A DNA stretch of 64,000 nucleotides, taken from Roseospirillum parvum. GTDB lineage: Bacteria; Pseudomonadota; Alphaproteobacteria; Rhodospirillales; Rhodospirillaceae. Shown piece by piece: positions 63,768-64,000 of this stretch; position 1 is the first letter of the stretch; every line of letters starts with the position of its first letter. A model generated the notes under the pieces. It was not told the origin of the DNA, made no database searches, and worked only from the letters and a program-made list of their open reading frames with translations. The position numbers were made by a program, and so were the translations under genes. The stretch is taken from assembly GCF_900100455.1 (NCBI RefSeq), contig NZ_FNCV01000006.1:166987-230986 (forward strand), in the 5' to 3' direction.

Positions 63768-63877
63768 GCTTTAATGAGGCCGGGGCTGTTGGGCCCCGGG
63801 GAGAGGGCGTAGGGCGGTTCAGTTTCCTGCACGACAAAACGGCTTCAATGAGGCCGGGGCTTTTGGGCCCCGGGGAG
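63768..63877 (-). CRISPR. Leader-distal end of a CRISPR array (two repeats, one spacer)
   Basis: Two 36-bp repeats (63768-63803 and 63842-63877) flank a 38-bp unique spacer. They start gctttaatgaggccggggct and gcttcaatgaggccggggct, and differ at only two positions. Each contains a ccggggc/gccccgg palindrome. Read on the minus strand the repeat ends in CATTGAAGC, the usual CRISPR 3' handle type, so the array is probably transcribed leftward and the diverged 63768 copy is the terminal repeat. No third repeat follows because an insertion sequence begins about seven bases after the second one. No cas gene is in the window. Confidence 0.8.
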
Positions 63878-63884
63878 CGGCCTA

Positions 63885-64000
63885 GGTTCTGTACCCATAA
63901 GCGGGATTCCCATCGAGGCGGGATTGTGATTCAAACTTCCAAACGGCAAGGGAGTTTGCTCATGGCCCGCTTCGACCTTACGGACAAGGAATGGGAGATC
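63885..64000 (+). mobile_element. IS5-family insertion sequence, left end
   Basis: The sequence from about ggttctgtacccataagc looks like an IS5-type terminal region, and a transposase start follows 77 bp later. The element begins about seven bases beyond the second CRISPR repeat, that is, inside the next spacer. The exact terminus cannot be fixed without the right end, which is outside the window. Confidence 0.65.
63962..64000 (+). CDS. IS5-family transposase, N-terminal fragment
   Basis: Thirteen codons, MARFDLTDKEWEI, are visible before the window ends. The F-D-L-T-D-x-E-W start is characteristic of IS5-family (IS427/IS1031-like) transposases. An aaggga ribosome-binding site lies upstream. 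Confidence 0.75.
   Translation, partial: MARFDLTDKEWEI

Overview
The window is a very GC-rich, gene-dense piece of an alphaproteobacterial chromosome, most likely from the Rhodospirillales. The clues are the gene order nusA-ylxR-infB-rbfA-truB-rpsO-pnp, a complete alphaproteobacterial-type Tad pilus operon, a System I (ccmABCDEFGHI) cytochrome c maturation cluster, and an ArsR-methyltransferase regulator next to metF and metH. This placement is inferred from gene content only; no rRNA or tRNA is present.

Layout. (1) 0-8 kb: translation and RNA-turnover core, closed by strong hairpin terminators after rpsO and pnp. (2) 8.4-18.2 kb: Tad pilus genes flp, cpaA, cpaB, cpaC, cpaD, cpaE, cpaF, tadB, tadC. 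(3) 18.3-26 kb: mixed housekeeping genes: GDP-mannose dehydratase, a YnfA-type membrane protein, AcuI-type reductase, PrmA, aminopeptidase P, an AhpD-like protein and an MlaC-like periplasmic protein. (4) 26.4-32 kb: a SahR-like regulator with a palindromic operator candidate, then metF and metH. (5) 32-34 kb: a translationally coupled PAS protein and chemoreceptor, apparently a two-gene Aer-type redox taxis receptor. (6) 34.5-43 kb: the ccm cluster, interrupted by a 180-bp composite palindromic repeat (between ccmB and ccmC) and by an antisense RES-domain gene (between ccmC and ccmD). (7) 43-44 kb: a DUF3883-type gene whose 3' end is split by a palindromic insertion. (8) 44.2-63.7 kb: a large iron/siderophore uptake island. 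(9) 63.77-64 kb: the end of a CRISPR array broken by an IS5-type insertion sequence that runs off the window.

The siderophore island has two converging arms. Each arm has an AraC-family regulator, a FyuA-like TonB-dependent receptor and a heterodimeric pair of YbtP/YbtQ (IrtA/B)-like ABC transporters. The plus arm adds a MATE transporter and exbB-exbD-tonB; the minus arm adds an RhtX/YbtX-like MFS permease and a SAM-dependent methyltransferase. Three spacers in the island carry similar TTGCGA...-type sites that look like iron-responsive (Fur-type) operators. No siderophore biosynthesis genes are visible, so the island looks like uptake of one or two (xeno)siderophores.

A recurring structural theme is short perfect or near-perfect tandem repeats (12-18 bp, two to four copies) at gene ends, protein tails and spacers across the window. 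Some change protein termini in frame.
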